Counted from the first letter of the stretch, positions 23,484-32,199 are shown. The stretch: 34,559 nucleotides of DNA from Rhizobium sp. (GCA_003527225.1 DPXQ01000113.1:1420-35978); one strand, 5' to 3'. Translations and numbers: made by a program. Notes: generated by a model from the sequence alone, not told the origin.

Positions 23484-24407
23484 ATGTTGAATTTTATCCT
23501 CAGACGGATGATGAGCGCCATTCCGACGGTGTTTCTCGTTATCACGATTTCCTTCTTCCTGATGCGTCTCGCGCCGGGTGGTCCTTTCGACCTCGAACGG
23601 CCGCTTGCTCCGCAGACCATGGAGCTGCTGGCAAAGACCTACCAGCTCGATCAGCCGCTCTGGAAGCAATACATCACCTACATCGGCAATGCGGTGCAGG
23701 GGAATTTCGGCCCGAGCTTCATCTATAAGGACAACACCGTCGCCGAACTGATTGCCCAGGCGCTCCCATATTCGATCCAGGTCGGTTCGATCGCGCTCGG
23801 GCTCGCCCTGATTGGAGGGGTCATTCTGGGCACGGTCGCGGCGCTACGCCAGAACGGCGTCATCGACTTCGTCCTGATGGCCTTCGCAACGGTCGGGATG
23901 ACCATTCCCAACTTCGTCATGGGCCCCGTCCTGACCCTCATCTTCGCTCTCAGCCTCTACTGGCTACCGGCCGGTGGGTGGGGCGACGGCTCCCCCTATT
24001 ACCTGGCGCTGCCGATCACGGTTCTCGCCCTTCCGCAACTTGCGGTCTTCGCGCGGCTGACGCGCGGCTCGATGATCGAGGCGCTCAACACCGACCACAT
24101 CCGCACCGTGCGCGCCTATGGCCTGCCCCCGCGTGTGGTCGTCCTCACCCATGCCCTGCGCGGCGCCATGCTGCCGGTCGTCTCCTACCTCGCACCGGCC
24201 GCCGCCGCGCTGCTCACCGGTTCCGCCGTGGTCGAGAGCATTTTCACCATTCCCGGCGTCGGCCGCTTTTTCGTGCTCGGCGCGCTCAACCGCGACTATC
24301 CGCTCGTGATGGCGACCGTGGTGCTCGTCGCAGTGTTCGTGATCGTCTTCAACCTGGCCGTCGACATCGCATACGGCCTGCTCGATCCGAGGGTCCGCCA
24401 TGACTGA
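23484..24407 (+). CDS. Oligopeptide ABC transporter permease, OppB/DppB type
   Basis: A 307-residue inner-membrane permease with about six transmembrane helices: residues 9-30 (SAIPTVFLVITISFFLM), then segments near 100, 135, 170, 225-240 and 275-295. The opening MLNFILRRMMSAIPTVF and MRLAPGGPFD are typical of OppB. The cytoplasmic EAA loop, which contacts the ATPase, is visible as DHIRTVRAYGLPPRVVVLTH, followed by LTGSAVVESIFTIPGVGRFF. Its start codon depends on the upstream hairpin for a ribosome site. The gene overlaps the next permease gene by 8 nt, indicating coupled translation. Confidence 0.93.
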   Translation: MLNFILRRMMSAIPTVFLVITISFFLMRLAPGGPFDLERPLAPQTMELLAKTYQLDQPLWKQYITYIGNAVQGNFGPSFIYKDNTVAELIAQALPYSIQVGSIALGLALIGGVILGTVAALRQNGVIDFVLMAFATVGMTIPNFVMGPVLTLIFALSLYWLPAGGWGDGSPYYLALPITVLALPQLAVFARLTRGSMIEALNTDHIRTVRAYGLPPRVVVLTHALRGAMLPVVSYLAPAAAALLTGSAVVESIFTIPGVGRFFVLGALNRDYPLVMATVVLVAVFVIVFNLAVDIAYGLLDPRVRHD

Positions 24408-25524
24408 CATGACCGCCGTTTCCGAGAAATCAGTCACCGGCCGAAGCCTCGGCCAGCTTGCCTGGTTGCGCTTCCGGCGCAACAAGGCGGCGATGGGCGG
24501 CACCTTGGTGCTGCTGCTGGTCGCTGTGTTTTCCTTCTTCGGGCCGTTCTTCTCGCCCCACAGCTACGACCAGGTCTTCTCCTCGTATGTCAGCGTCGGA
24601 CCGAGCCTGTCGCCGCGGCCCGATCCGCAAACCCTCGAGGATGTCGCCGCAGGCGTTGCCAAGCGCGCCCGCGTAACCCTCGACAGCTTCTCGGTGGAAA
24701 ATGGCGTGTTCACCGCCAGGATCAGCTCGACCAAGCCGATCGACGAGCGCACGGCTCGCTATTTCGACCGAGTCAACGAGTTCCGCGAGACAACCGTCAA
24801 GGAGATCGCGCCCGATCAGCTCTCGATGGTGCTGACGGGGCACGTGCAGCAGGAATACTTCCCCTTCGGAACCGACAGCAACGGCCGCGACCTTCTGGTT
24901 CGCGTCATGCTCGGCGGGCAGATCTCCATCGCGGTCGGCCTTACCGCCTCGCTGGTATCGCTCGGCATAGGCGTCATCTACGGCGCCACCTCGGGCTATC
25001 TCGGCGGCCGCGTCGACAACGTCATGATGCGTCTCGTCGAGATCCTCTATTCGCTGCCCTTCGTGTTCCTCGTGGTGGTGATGGTGGTGTTCTTCGGACG
25101 CTCGATCGTCCTGATCTTCATCGTTATCGGCGCGGTGCAATGGCTGGAAATGGCGCGCATCGTGCGTGGCCAGACTCTCTCTCTGAAACGCCGCGAATTC
25201 GTCGGCGCCGCGCAGGCGCTCGGCCTCACCGACTGGCAGATCATCCGGCGCCACATCATTCCGAACACCATTGGCCCGGTCATCGTCTTCGTAACGGTCG
25301 TCGTTCCGCACGTCATCCTGACGGAGAGCTTCCTCTCCTTCCTCGGCCTCGGCGTCCAGGCGCCGCTGGCGAGCTGGGGATCGCTGATCTCGGAAGGGGC
25401 GGCCAACATGCAGAGCGCGCCGTGGCTGCTGATCTTCCCGGCCATCTTCTTCGTCGTAACCCTGTTCTCGCTGAACTTCGTCGGCGATGGCCTGCGCGAC
25501 GCGCTGGACCCCAAGGACCGCTGA
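24400..25524 (+). CDS. Oligopeptide ABC transporter permease, OppC/DppC type, with long periplasmic insert
   Basis: A 374-residue inner-membrane permease. It has an N-terminal OppC segment ([22 protein letters not shown]1 near residues 30-50), then about 110 residues of soluble sequence before [20 protein letters not shown], the usual OppC motif ahead of TM2. It has five further helices, with the EAA loop [19 protein letters not shown] and the end [15 protein letters not shown]. Typical OppC is nearer 300 residues; the extra 70-80 lie in the periplasmic loop after TM1. The ATG at 24400 overlaps the end of the previous gene by 8 nt; an ATG at 24409 is an alternative. The next gene starts 2 nt after the stop. 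Confidence 0.92.
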   Translation: MTDMTAVSEKSVTGRSLGQLAWLRFRRNKAAMGGTLVLLLVAVFSFFGPFFSPHSYDQVFSSYVSVGPSLSPRPDPQTLEDVAAGVAKRARVTLDSFSVENGVFTARISSTKPIDERTARYFDRVNEFRETTVKEIAPDQLSMVLTGHVQQEYFPFGTDSNGRDLLVRVMLGGQISIAVGLTASLVSLGIGVIYGATSGYLGGRVDNVMMRLVEILYSLPFVFLVVVMVVFFGRSIVLIFIVIGAVQWLEMARIVRGQTLSLKRREFVGAAQALGLTDWQIIRRHIIPNTIGPVIVFVTVVVPHVILTESFLSFLGLGVQAPLASWGSLISEGAANMQSAPWLLIFPAIFFVVTLFSLNFVGDGLRDALDPKDR

Positions 25525-25526
25525 GC

Positions 25527-27131
25527 ATGAAAACAGAAGAAAATACCACAGTGCTCACAGTCCGCGATCTGGAGGTCAACTTCACGACGCCCGATGGGAC
25601 GGTCGAGGCGGTCAAGCGTGTCAGCTTCGACGTCAAGAAGGGCGAGACGCTGGCGATCGTCGGGGAGAGCGGTTCTGGCAAGAGCCAGACCATGATGGCG
25701 ATCATGGGCCTGCTCGCCAAGAACGGCCATGTGACCGGTTCGGCGCGCTACGGCGAGACCGAAATGGTCGGGGCCGATCTCAAAACCCTGAACGGCGTGC
25801 GCGGCTCCAGAATCACCATGATCTTTCAGGAGCCGATGACCTCGCTCGATCCTCTCTATACGGTCGGAAAGCAAATCGCCGAGCCACTGATATTTCACCG
25901 CGGCATGACCAAGGCACAGGCGCGGGAACGCGTGCTCGAACTCTTGAAGCTCGTCGGCATTCCCGAACCGGAGCGGCGCATCGACAGCTATCCGCACGAA
26001 ATGTCGGGTGGGCAGCGCCAGCGCGTCATGATCGCCATGGCGCTCGCAAACGATCCGGACCTGCTCATCGCCGACGAGCCGACAACCGCGCTCGACGTGA
26101 CGATCCAGGCGCAGATCCTCGACCTGCTGGCTGACCTGCAGAAGCGATTCGGCATGGCGATCGTGCTCATCACGCACGATCTCGGCGTGGTGAAGCACAT
26201 GGCCGATCGGGTGGTCGTCATGAAGCGCGGCGAGATCGTCGAACAGGGAAGCCGCGACGCGATCTTCAACAATGCGCAGCACGACTACACCAAGATGCTG
26301 CTCGCGGCAGAACCGACGGGCTCAAAGCCCGCTCCCCCGGATGGCGCCCCCGTCGTTCTGCAGGCGCGCGACGTCGTCGTCGAGTTCGACATCGGCACCG
26401 GCTTCCTGTTCCGCTCGTCGAAGGTCTTCCGCGCCGTCGATCGCGTCAGCGTGACGCTGCACCAGGGCCAGACCATCGGTATCGTGGGAGAATCCGGCTC
26501 CGGCAAATCGACGCTCGGCCGGGCATTTCTGCGGCTCCTGGCGTCCGACGGCACCTATCGCTTCGAGACGAACGACATTTCCGGCGCCGACAGGGCCGCC
26601 ATGCGTCCGTATCGCAAGATGATGCAGCTCGTCTTCCAGGATCCCTACGGCTCCCTGTCGCCACGCCTGACGGTCGGAGAAATCATCACCGAGGGCCTTC
26701 TCGTGCACGAGCCGAGCCTGACGCGCGCCGAACGCGACGCACGGGCGATCGCCGCGCTCAAGGAGGTCGGGCTCGATCCCGCGGCACGCAATCGCTATCC
26801 GCACGAATTTTCCGGCGGCCAGCGGCAACGAATCGCGATCGCCCGCTCGATTATCCTGAAGCCGAAGGTGGTCATCCTCGACGAACCGACCTCGGCGCTC
26901 GACCGTTCCGTGCAACGGCAGGTGATCGAGCTTCTGCGCGACCTGCAGGACAAGCACGAGCTTTCCTACGTCTTCATCAGCCATGACCTCTCGGTGGTAA
27001 GGGCGATGTCGGACCAGGTCATCGTGATGAAGAACGGCAAGATCGTCGAACAGGGGGCCACGGAACAGATTTTCGAGCAACCGCGCGAGGACTATACCAA
27101 GGCCCTGATCGCCGCCGCCTTCACGCACTGA
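25527..27131 (+). CDS. Fused double ATP-binding protein of oligopeptide ABC transporter (OppD-OppF type)
   Basis: A 534-residue cytoplasmic protein with two ABC ATPase domains in one chain. Domain 1 (about 8-265): Walker [10 protein letters not shown]-loop [10 protein letters not shown], signature MSGGQRQRV, Walker [14 protein letters not shown]-loop ITHDLG. Domain 2 (about 275-530): Walker [10 protein letters not shown]-loop [10 protein letters not shown], signature FSGGQRQRI, Walker [14 protein letters not shown]-loop ISHDLS. Both sites look complete. It powers the two permeases. The fusion replaces separate OppD and OppF, as in YejF and GsiA. AAGGA lies before the ATG, and it is the last gene of the operon. 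Only 18 bp separate its stop from the convergent gene, with no terminator hairpin seen. Confidence 0.94.
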   Translation: MKTEENTTVLTVRDLEVNFTTPDGTVEAVKRVSFDVKKGETLAIVGESGSGKSQTMMAIMGLLAKNGHVTGSARYGETEMVGADLKTLNGVRGSRITMIFQEPMTSLDPLYTVGKQIAEPLIFHRGMTKAQARERVLELLKLVGIPEPERRIDSYPHEMSGGQRQRVMIAMALANDPDLLIADEPTTALDVTIQAQILDLLADLQKRFGMAIVLITHDLGVVKHMADRVVVMKRGEIVEQGSRDAIFNNAQHDYTKMLLAAEPTGSKPAPPDGAPVVLQARDVVVEFDIGTGFLFRSSKVFRAVDRVSVTLHQGQTIGIVGESGSGKSTLGRAFLRLLASDGTYRFETNDISGADRAAMRPYRKMMQLVFQDPYGSLSPRLTVGEIITEGLLVHEPSLTRAERDARAIAALKEVGLDPAARNRYPHEFSGGQRQRIAIARSIILKPKVVILDEPTSALDRSVQRQVIELLRDLQDKHELSYVFISHDLSVVRAMSDQVIVMKNGKIVEQGATEQIFEQPREDYTKALIAAAFTH

Positions 27132-27149
27132 CGCGAGGCGCTTCGACGG

Positions 27150-27560
27150 TCACTCGACCGGGTCGGCGAGGCATGGGTCGAGCATGATACGGTTTTCGCC
27201 GGCGCGGTTGTAGCCGCCGGCGAAGAGTACGGTGTCGCCGACATTGCGGTTTTCCTTGCTGTAGGTCACGCACATGACCTGCACGCCGGCCTCGTCGCAC
27301 ATGATGAGATAGGCGAGCGTGCCATCCCATTCGGCGGCGACGAGCTTGCCGGTGATCGTCATCGTCACTCGGTCAAGGGTGTCGGGTGCATGATCTACCC
27401 AATGCTTGACGGTTTCGCATGAAGCTGGAACGTCGGCATACCCTTCGCCCATCCGGAACGGTCCGGCCGGATCGATCAGTTGTTCGGCACAGGCAATCGC
27501 CGGGGCAAGCGCGACACTTGCCGCCGCGGCGAGACGCAATAGATGGCTACAGGAAAACAC
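27150..27560 (-). CDS. Hypothetical exported protein
   Basis: About 136 residues from a GTG at 27560, preceded by GGAG 11 nt away. From this start it has a signal peptide (LLRLAAAASVALAPAIACA), with cleavage before EQLIDPAGPF. The mature part has a region CETVKHWVDHAPDTLD, then VTMTITGKLVAAEWDGTLAY and LIMCDEAGVQVMCVTYSKEN, which reads as alternating beta strands, possibly an OB-like barrel, and ends PCLADPVE. Cys are few and could pair. No family recognised. The frame reaches a TTG at 27635, but that would put 25 charged residues before the signal peptide. Convergent with the transporter operon. Confidence 0.6.
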   Translation of the reverse strand: MFSCSHLLRLAAAASVALAPAIACAEQLIDPAGPFRMGEGYADVPASCETVKHWVDHAPDTLDRVTMTITGKLVAAEWDGTLAYLIMCDEAGVQVMCVTYSKENRNVGDTVLFAGGYNRAGENRIMLDPCLADPVE

Positions 27561-27873
27561 AGTCTTTGACGCTCCATTTCTAACGGCGCGAGGGATATGG
27601 CCTCGCTGTTCCGACGTTTTTGTGGCGGTCAGCAAGATTGGTCCGAACGAGGGAACGCAAGGAGGCGCTCACGTTTCCGGGCACTTTATCGGCGTCGAGA
27701 TCGCGACTTATCACCACGAGTCTGAGTCGCGGTTGACTGCGGCATATAGATCACACTTCGCGAGCGAGCTCCTTCAAACCGGCGAAACCGTAGAGAAATG
27801 ACATACAAAATCAGACGCTTGTGAGGTTGTGTCGCGTATCGGCAACACAACCCCATAATGCAATCCACCCAAA
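27561..27873. other. Intergenic region with an 8-bp inverted repeat
   Basis: About 310 bp upstream of the outer-membrane barrel promoter. The only clear structure is GGTTGTGT (27825-27832) and ACACAACC (27845-27852), perfect 8-bp arms with a 12-nt loop, 42 bp from the barrel gene's -10. A frame across the region on the plus strand (27406-27801) overlaps the neighbouring gene antisense and has no ribosome site or domain, so I do not call it. Confidence 0.45.
27825..27852. repeat. Inverted repeat upstream of outer-membrane barrel gene
   Basis: GGTTGTGT and ACACAACC form perfect 8-bp arms around 12 nt. It lies just upstream of the proposed -35, where an activator or repressor could bind; it could also end a transcript coming from the left, but has no T-run. 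Confidence 0.45.
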
Positions 27874-27902
27874 TTGAATCTTTCCGCACTCTAATTTAGT
27901 AT
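27874..27902 (+). promoter_or_regulatory. Sigma-70-type promoter for outer-membrane barrel gene
   Basis: TTGAAT (27874-27879) and TAGTAT (27897-27902) are separated by 17 bp, a good fit to housekeeping promoters in an AT-rich stretch. Transcription would begin near 27909, giving a leader of about 27 nt with AGGGGAC as ribosome site. Confidence 0.55.
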
Positions 27903-27935
27903 ACATCGAATTGATTAGTCACAGGGGACACAGTG

Positions 27936-28607
27936 ATGAAGAAACTTCTTGCTAGTGCGGCTCTCATTGCGGGGATTGCAGGTGTGATGTCACCTGCAAT
28001 GGCGGCAGACCTTTATCCGCCAGCGGTCACCACGCCTGCCATCGACTGGACCGGTTTCTATCTCGGCGGCCACATCGGTGCCGGTCGGTCGATTATCGAC
28101 TGGACCTACGACATAGGTGGAGCCACCGCGAACCACGAGGGCGACGGCATTCTGGGTGGCGGCCAGGTGGGCTACAACTGGCAAGCCGATAGCTGGGTGT
28201 TCGGTGCTGAAGCCGATATCTCCGCAACCGGGATCAGCGGCAGCACAGCCTGCCCCAACCCGGCCTTTACCTGCTCCAGCGATACAAAGTGGCTTTCGAC
28301 CGTCCGTGGCCGCATCGGTTACACCTTTGACAACCTGCTTCTCTACGGCACCGGTGGTCTAGGCATCGGCCGTTTCGAGATGAGCACCGACAATGGCGCG
28401 GGCGTCAGCGGCAGCACCACGAGAACCGATACAGGCTGGGTTGCCGGCGCGGGTGTCGAATATGCGTTCTCGCCGCAATGGTCCGTCAAGGCGGAATACA
28501 TGTATTACGATTTCGGCTCTCGGGCCTACACGGTTGACAGCGGATTGGGCATCCATGTCGACCAGCGCTTCCACACCGGCAAGATCGGTGTGAACTTCAG
28601 GTTCTGA
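27936..28607 (+). CDS. Outer membrane beta-barrel protein, Omp25/Omp31 type
   Basis: A 223-residue outer-membrane protein. Signal peptide of about 23 residues (MKKLLASAALIAGIAGVMSP, cleavage AMA-ADL). The mature start ADLYPPAVTTPAIDWTGFYL, then GGHIGAG, is characteristic of the porin-like Omp25/Omp31/RopB family of Rhizobiales. Alternating amphipathic strands follow (GILGGGQVGYNWQADSWVFG, TVRGRIGYTFDNLLLYGTGG, GWVAGAGVEYAFSPQWSVKA), and it ends GKIGVNFRF, with the terminal Phe needed for barrel insertion. Two Cys lie in one loop (ACPNPAFTC). The ATG at 27936 follows AGGGGAC; a GTG one codon earlier is also possible. Single gene with its own promoter and terminator. Confidence 0.92.
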   Translation: MKKLLASAALIAGIAGVMSPAMAADLYPPAVTTPAIDWTGFYLGGHIGAGRSIIDWTYDIGGATANHEGDGILGGGQVGYNWQADSWVFGAEADISATGISGSTACPNPAFTCSSDTKWLSTVRGRIGYTFDNLLLYGTGGLGIGRFEMSTDNGAGVSGSTTRTDTGWVAGAGVEYAFSPQWSVKAEYMYYDFGSRAYTVDSGLGIHVDQRFHTGKIGVNFRF

Positions 28608-28647
28608 TCCCGGATTTCGAAGCCGGAACTTCTTTGATGACAGCAAG

Positions 28648-28679
28648 GGGCTGCTCGACTATTTGCGAGCAGCCCTTTT
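28648..28679 (+). terminator. Rho-independent terminator after outer-membrane barrel gene
   Basis: GGGCTGCTCG (28648-28657) pairs with CGAGCAGCCC (28666-28675), 10 bp perfect with an 8-nt loop, followed by TTTT. It starts 40 bp after the stop codon. Confidence 0.88.
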
Positions 28680-28773
28680 GATTCTAGGAAGTCCGCGTCT
28701 GGGGCCGATCGATTTACGGGAGGGCCATTGGGGCTTCCGGCATCTTTTGTGTTACTCGGCTGGCCGTGCCTTT

Positions 28774-29703
28774 TCACCGGGACCGCACAGCATGCGCTTT
28801 CACCGCCGGTGCCAGAACCTTCAGCTCGTTGTGATGAATGCGGATCTCAACATCGCCGGGCATGCGCAGGAGTTCCCCGTCCACGACGCATAATGCGCCG
28901 TGGCGTCGCCTTGGAAAGTGCAAGCGCACCATCTTGGCCGTCGCCGCCGTCACGGCCTGGTTTTCCTCGAACCGTCCGCGCAGGATGTCGATCGCCAGAC
29001 GCCCGACCCCGGACGGTTCCAGTGGCCCGGCGATATAGACGCCGAGCTGGCCAGTGGTGAGATCATCGGCAAAGAGAAGCGGATTGGTGCCGAAGGGATT
29101 GTTGGAAACGGAAACTGCGGAAACCACGCGGTGCTCCTCGCGCCCGTCGCCGTCGATATCGAAGATCACCTCGAAGCGTGGCGGACGCAGCATGACGCCG
29201 AATGCAGCGCGGGTGCTGGCGCCGATCTTGCCGAGGCGGGAGGAAAACTCCATTGCGTCGCGCATGCGCACCATGCGCGCGTGCAGGCCGGCGGAGAACT
29301 GATGGACGAAGGGCTTGCCGTTGACGGTTGCGATGTCGACCGCCTGCACGGAGCCTTCAGCCAGCACCTCCAGTGCCCGCCAGATGTCGAGCGGCAGTGT
29401 TAGGGAGCGGGCAAACAGGTTCATCGTGCCGGCGGGCACCACACCGAGCGGTAGCCCGACCTTCCAGGCGATCCCCGCCGCCGCCGATATCGTGCCGTCG
29501 CCTCCGCCGGCGATGAGGGCGTCGACCCCGTTCTCGCCCGCCGCAGCCTCCAGGGCCGGGACGACGTCTTTGCCGGCGACCACCGAACAGGAGATCTGGT
29601 GTCCGGCGAGCGCGAATACTTCCGTCGCCCGGACGCAGAATTCCCCCATGTCCGTGGTCTTGAAGGTTCCGCCGTCGCGATTGAAAATCGCCTTCAGTTT
29701 CAT
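28774..29703 (-). CDS. Diacylglycerol kinase family lipid kinase
   Basis: A 309-residue protein with the DAGK catalytic domain. It opens KLKAIFNRDGGTF, has the nucleotide-binding motif GGGDGT at residues 66-71, then PLGVVPAGTMNLFARSLTLP (the second conserved motif of YegS/DgkB/sphingosine-kinase-like enzymes) and QAVDIATVNGKPFVHQFSAG. The C-terminal half is the beta-sandwich domain with SVSNNPFGTNPL and VDGELLRMPGDVEIRI. It phosphorylates a lipid hydroxyl, but which lipid is unknown. The start is the ATG at 29703, with a weak ribosome site. It lies 125 bp downstream of the L,D-transpeptidase gene on the same strand, so co-transcription is possible. Confidence 0.9.
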   Translation of the reverse strand: MKLKAIFNRDGGTFKTTDMGEFCVRATEVFALAGHQISCSVVAGKDVVPALEAAAGENGVDALIAGGGDGTISAAAGIAWKVGLPLGVVPAGTMNLFARSLTLPLDIWRALEVLAEGSVQAVDIATVNGKPFVHQFSAGLHARMVRMRDAMEFSSRLGKIGASTRAAFGVMLRPPRFEVIFDIDGDGREEHRVVSAVSVSNNPFGTNPLLFADDLTTGQLGVYIAGPLEPSGVGRLAIDILRGRFEENQAVTAATAKMVRLHFPRRRHGALCVVDGELLRMPGDVEIRIHHNELKVLAPAVKAHAVRSR

Positions 29704-29828
29704 GATTGCGCTTTCGGTGGGCCGTCTGGAGAATGCTCTGTGACGTGCATGGCGAAACAGGAACGCCCGGCGCGCAAAATGGTTGCGCGCCCCCGGAAAA
29801 TCACAGTGCTACGGCGGCAGACCGAAAG

Positions 29829-30437
29829 CTAGGCCTGCAGCACCACGACGCGGCCACCGACCTTGGCGCGATTGTAAAGATCGATCACGTCGTGGTTCAT
29901 CATCCGGATGCAGCCGCTGGACATGGCCTGGCCGATCGATTGCGGCTGGGTTGTCCCGTGGATGCGGAACATGGTGTCCTTGCCGCCGCGATAAAGGTAG
30001 AGCGCGCGGGCGCCGAGCGGGCTGCTGAGGCCGCCCGGAACGCCGCCGGCATAGCGCAGGTTGCGCGGATCACGGGCAATCATGCTGCCGGTCGGAGTCC
30101 AGCCCGGCCATTCCGCCTTGCGCCCGATATAGGCGACACCGGCAAGCGCATAGCCGCTACGACCGACACCGACGCCGTAGCGGATCGCGCGGCCATTGCC
30201 GAGTACGTAATAGAGCCGCCGCGCCGGCGTATCGACGACGATCGTGCCGGCCGGTTGCCTGGTCTCGTAGGCCACTTCCTGGCGCCTCAGTTCCGGCTTG
30301 AACTTTTCGAGCGCCACGCGCTTCACAGGAAAGGGCTCGCCCGGCACCGGGCCATAGGCGGCATAATCCGCGCTCGTGCTACAGCCTGCGAGAAAGAGTG
30401 GCAGGCCGAGAAGAAGGCCGCGGCGCGAAATCGTCAT
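29829..30437 (-). CDS. L,D-transpeptidase (YkuD domain), putative lipoprotein
   Basis: A 202-residue enzyme. The N-terminus MTISRRGLLLGLPLFLAGCS carries a lipobox (LAGC) and a twin Arg, so it is probably exported and lipid-anchored. Residues about 63-202 form the YkuD domain: TIVVDTPARRLYYVLGNGRA, GVGVGRSGYALAGVAYIGRK, WPGWTPTG, then the active site H160-G...SSGC176IRM with the catalytic Cys. Such enzymes make 3-3 cross-links in peptidoglycan or attach outer-membrane proteins to it, common in Rhizobiales. AGGGGA lies upstream of the ATG at 30437. The AT-rich 109 bp before it likely holds its promoter. Confidence 0.92.
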   Translation of the reverse strand: MTISRRGLLLGLPLFLAGCSTSADYAAYGPVPGEPFPVKRVALEKFKPELRRQEVAYETRQPAGTIVVDTPARRLYYVLGNGRAIRYGVGVGRSGYALAGVAYIGRKAEWPGWTPTGSMIARDPRNLRYAGGVPGGLSSPLGARALYLYRGGKDTMFRIHGTTQPQSIGQAMSSGCIRMMNHDVIDLYNRAKVGGRVVVLQA

Positions 30438-30546
30438 TTTTCAATCCCCTGGTTCGCACTCCATTAGTGCGAACTTAAGGAAAGTATGGTTAACGAAGGC
30501 TTAATGGCAAGCCTCCCGCGTTCATCTCCGTGGCGAAAAGATGGCC

Positions 30547-31020
30547 TCAGCGCGGTTCGGGCAGCTTCAAAGGTCCGCCGGTCTTGATCGTGCGGATCGC
30601 AAAATTCGAACGGATATCGGTAACACCCGGCAGGTCGAGCAGCGTCTCGGTCAACAGCGTCTCGTAGCTCGCCAGATCGGCAACGACCACTTCGGCAAGA
30701 AAATCCGCCTCCCCGGATATCAGATGGCAGGAGGCAACTTCGGGCACCGCCAACAACGCCTCCTGAAATCGCTCCGAGGTTTCGCGGTTGTGATGGCCGA
30801 CCTTCACCTCGACGAAGACGGTCAGTCCGAGCCCCACCTTCTTGCGGTCAATTTCCGCCCGATAGCCGCGAATTACGCCCTCCTTCTCGAGGTTGCGGAT
30901 ACGCCTCAGACAGGGGGATGGCGAGAGGTTGATCCGTTCGGCGATTTCAACGTTGCTGGCGCGGGCGTCCTCCTGCAGAACCGAAAGGATACCTGTATCG
31001 AATTCATCGAGATTTGGCAT
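30547..31020 (-). CDS. Lrp/AsnC family transcriptional regulator
   Basis: A 157-residue regulator. An N-terminal helix-turn-helix (LDEFDTGILSVLQEDARASN, VEIAERINLSPSPCLRRIRN, LEKEGVIRGYRAEIDRKKVG) is followed by an AsnC/RAM effector-binding domain (LTVFVEVKV, VASCHLISGEADFLAEVVVA, LPGVTDIRSNFAIRTIKTGG). The layout and length are standard. It probably senses an amino acid. The ATG at 31020 is preferred over the TTG two codons earlier. It is divergent from a DMT-family exporter over 137 bp, the common arrangement in which the Lrp protein controls amino-acid export. Confidence 0.92.
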   Translation of the reverse strand: MPNLDEFDTGILSVLQEDARASNVEIAERINLSPSPCLRRIRNLEKEGVIRGYRAEIDRKKVGLGLTVFVEVKVGHHNRETSERFQEALLAVPEVASCHLISGEADFLAEVVVADLASYETLLTETLLDLPGVTDIRSNFAIRTIKTGGPLKLPEPR

Positions 31021-31104
31021 ATTCAAGACACTTTTGCTTCAGGATTGACAGAACATGCCACAATTATCGAGTTTCCAGGCATGAATAGCAAGGACATGCC
31101 CGAT

Positions 31105-31120
31105 ATTGTGCCGATACAAT
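31105..31120. promoter_or_regulatory. Inverted repeat in Lrp/DMT divergent region
   Basis: ATTGT-GCCGAT-ACAAT: 5-bp arms and 6-nt spacer, 38 bp before the exporter ATG, in the 137-bp region shared with the Lrp gene. The size fits an Lrp-family half-site pair, but Lrp sites are degenerate, so the assignment is tentative. Confidence 0.35.
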
Positions 31121-31157
31121 TGAGTTGCCATACCACAAACAGATCAGGACTCCTCCC

Positions 31158-32063
31158 ATGGCATATGCCAGCGAACAACAACGCACAGGATTGCCGAAAG
31201 CGACCGGCTATCTCGCGGCCTTTCTGACCGTCGTCATCTGGGCGGTCTGGGTGCTGGCCACGCGCTACGGTCGGCAGACCCAGATCGGCGCCATCGAGCT
31301 TGGCCTTCTTCGCTTCGGGATCCCCGCAATCGTGCTTGCGCCGGTGTGGATCCGCGCGGGCCTCATTCCGAAGGGCGTGCCCCGCCTGACACTTTTCCTG
31401 ATGGTCTGCGGCTCGGGCGCGCCCTTCTTCCATGTCGCCGCCTTCGCCCTGCATTTCGCGCCGGCCTCCGCCGCCGGCGTGTTGATGGTCGGAGCCATGC
31501 CGCTTGCGACCGCGCTGATCGGAATTCTCGTCTTCCGCGAACGGCCGGATGCCATGCGGCTTGCCGGCATCGGCGCGATCGTCGTCGGCATTCTGATCCT
31601 GCTTTCCAGCCTGTTGACGGTGAGCGATATCGCCTGGCAAGGCTATGTCCTGCTGCCGATCGCAGCCACCTTCTGGGCGATCTATACCCACGCCTTCCGC
31701 CGCTCGGGACTAGGCGCGCTCGAGGGCAGCGCGCTGATCGCCATCTGGTCGTTGCTGATCCACATCGTGCTGGTCGCACTCTTCGGCATCGACCTTAGCG
31801 GCATTACACTCAATGAAATCGGCATCCAGGTCGTGGCGCAAGGGCTGCTGTCAGGGCTCGCCGCGACCATCGCCTTCGGGATCGCGGTGCGTTCGCTCGG
31901 CAGCATGCCGGCAGCGGCCTTTGCCGCGCTCGTCCCTGTAATGGCTGCCCTTGGGGGCGGCCTTCTGCTCGGCGAACAGATCGGCCCGATGGATTTTCTC
32001 GCGGCAATTGTCACCGGCGCGGGCGTGGCCCTGTCCACCGGCATATTGTCTCCAAGGAAGTGA
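31158..32063 (+). CDS. DMT superfamily (EamA) transporter
   Basis: A 301-residue inner-membrane protein with two EamA repeats, about ten hydrophobic helices: GYLAAFLTVVIWAVWVLATR (TM1), then ELGLLRFGIPAIVLAPVWI, LTLFLMVCGSGAPFFHVAAF, PASAAGVLMVGAMPLATALI and LAGIGAIVVGILILLSSLL in the first half, and a second set ending GPMDFLAAIVTGAGVALSTG. Family members export amino acids or other metabolites. The ATG at 31158 has AGGA 8 nt upstream; the longer frame from 31125 is less likely. It is divergent from an Lrp/AsnC regulator, suggesting amino-acid-responsive export. The substrate is unknown. Confidence 0.9.
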   Translation: MAYASEQQRTGLPKATGYLAAFLTVVIWAVWVLATRYGRQTQIGAIELGLLRFGIPAIVLAPVWIRAGLIPKGVPRLTLFLMVCGSGAPFFHVAAFALHFAPASAAGVLMVGAMPLATALIGILVFRERPDAMRLAGIGAIVVGILILLSSLLTVSDIAWQGYVLLPIAATFWAIYTHAFRRSGLGALEGSALIAIWSLLIHIVLVALFGIDLSGITLNEIGIQVVAQGLLSGLAATIAFGIAVRSLGSMPAAAFAALVPVMAALGGGLLLGEQIGPMDFLAAIVTGAGVALSTGILSPRK

Positions 32064-32100
32064 CGGCAGACCCGCAACGGGACGTTCGCTTCCAAAGGAC

Positions 32101-32136
32101 AAAAAAAGGCCCGGCACTCGCGAGGAGTGCCGGGCC
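32101..32136 (-). terminator. Rho-independent terminator of EF-hand gene, probably bidirectional
   Basis: GGCCCGGCACTC (32108-32119) and GAGTGCCGGGCC (32125-32136) form a perfect 12-bp stem with a 5-nt loop. The run of seven A at 32101-32107 becomes a U-run on the minus strand, so it is an intrinsic terminator for the EF-hand gene ending at 32200. It also lies 45 bp past the exporter stop and may block read-through from that side. Confidence 0.88.
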
Positions 32137-32199
32137 GACCACTATCCAATGTATTGCCACGGCCCGCGTTCGGCCGCGTTCCCTATATCGAAAGAGGGC

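Noticed and set aside
31045..31050. TTGACA as a -35 element in the Lrp/DMT region
   Set aside because: No acceptable -10 at 16-18 bp on the plus strand, so no promoter is called.
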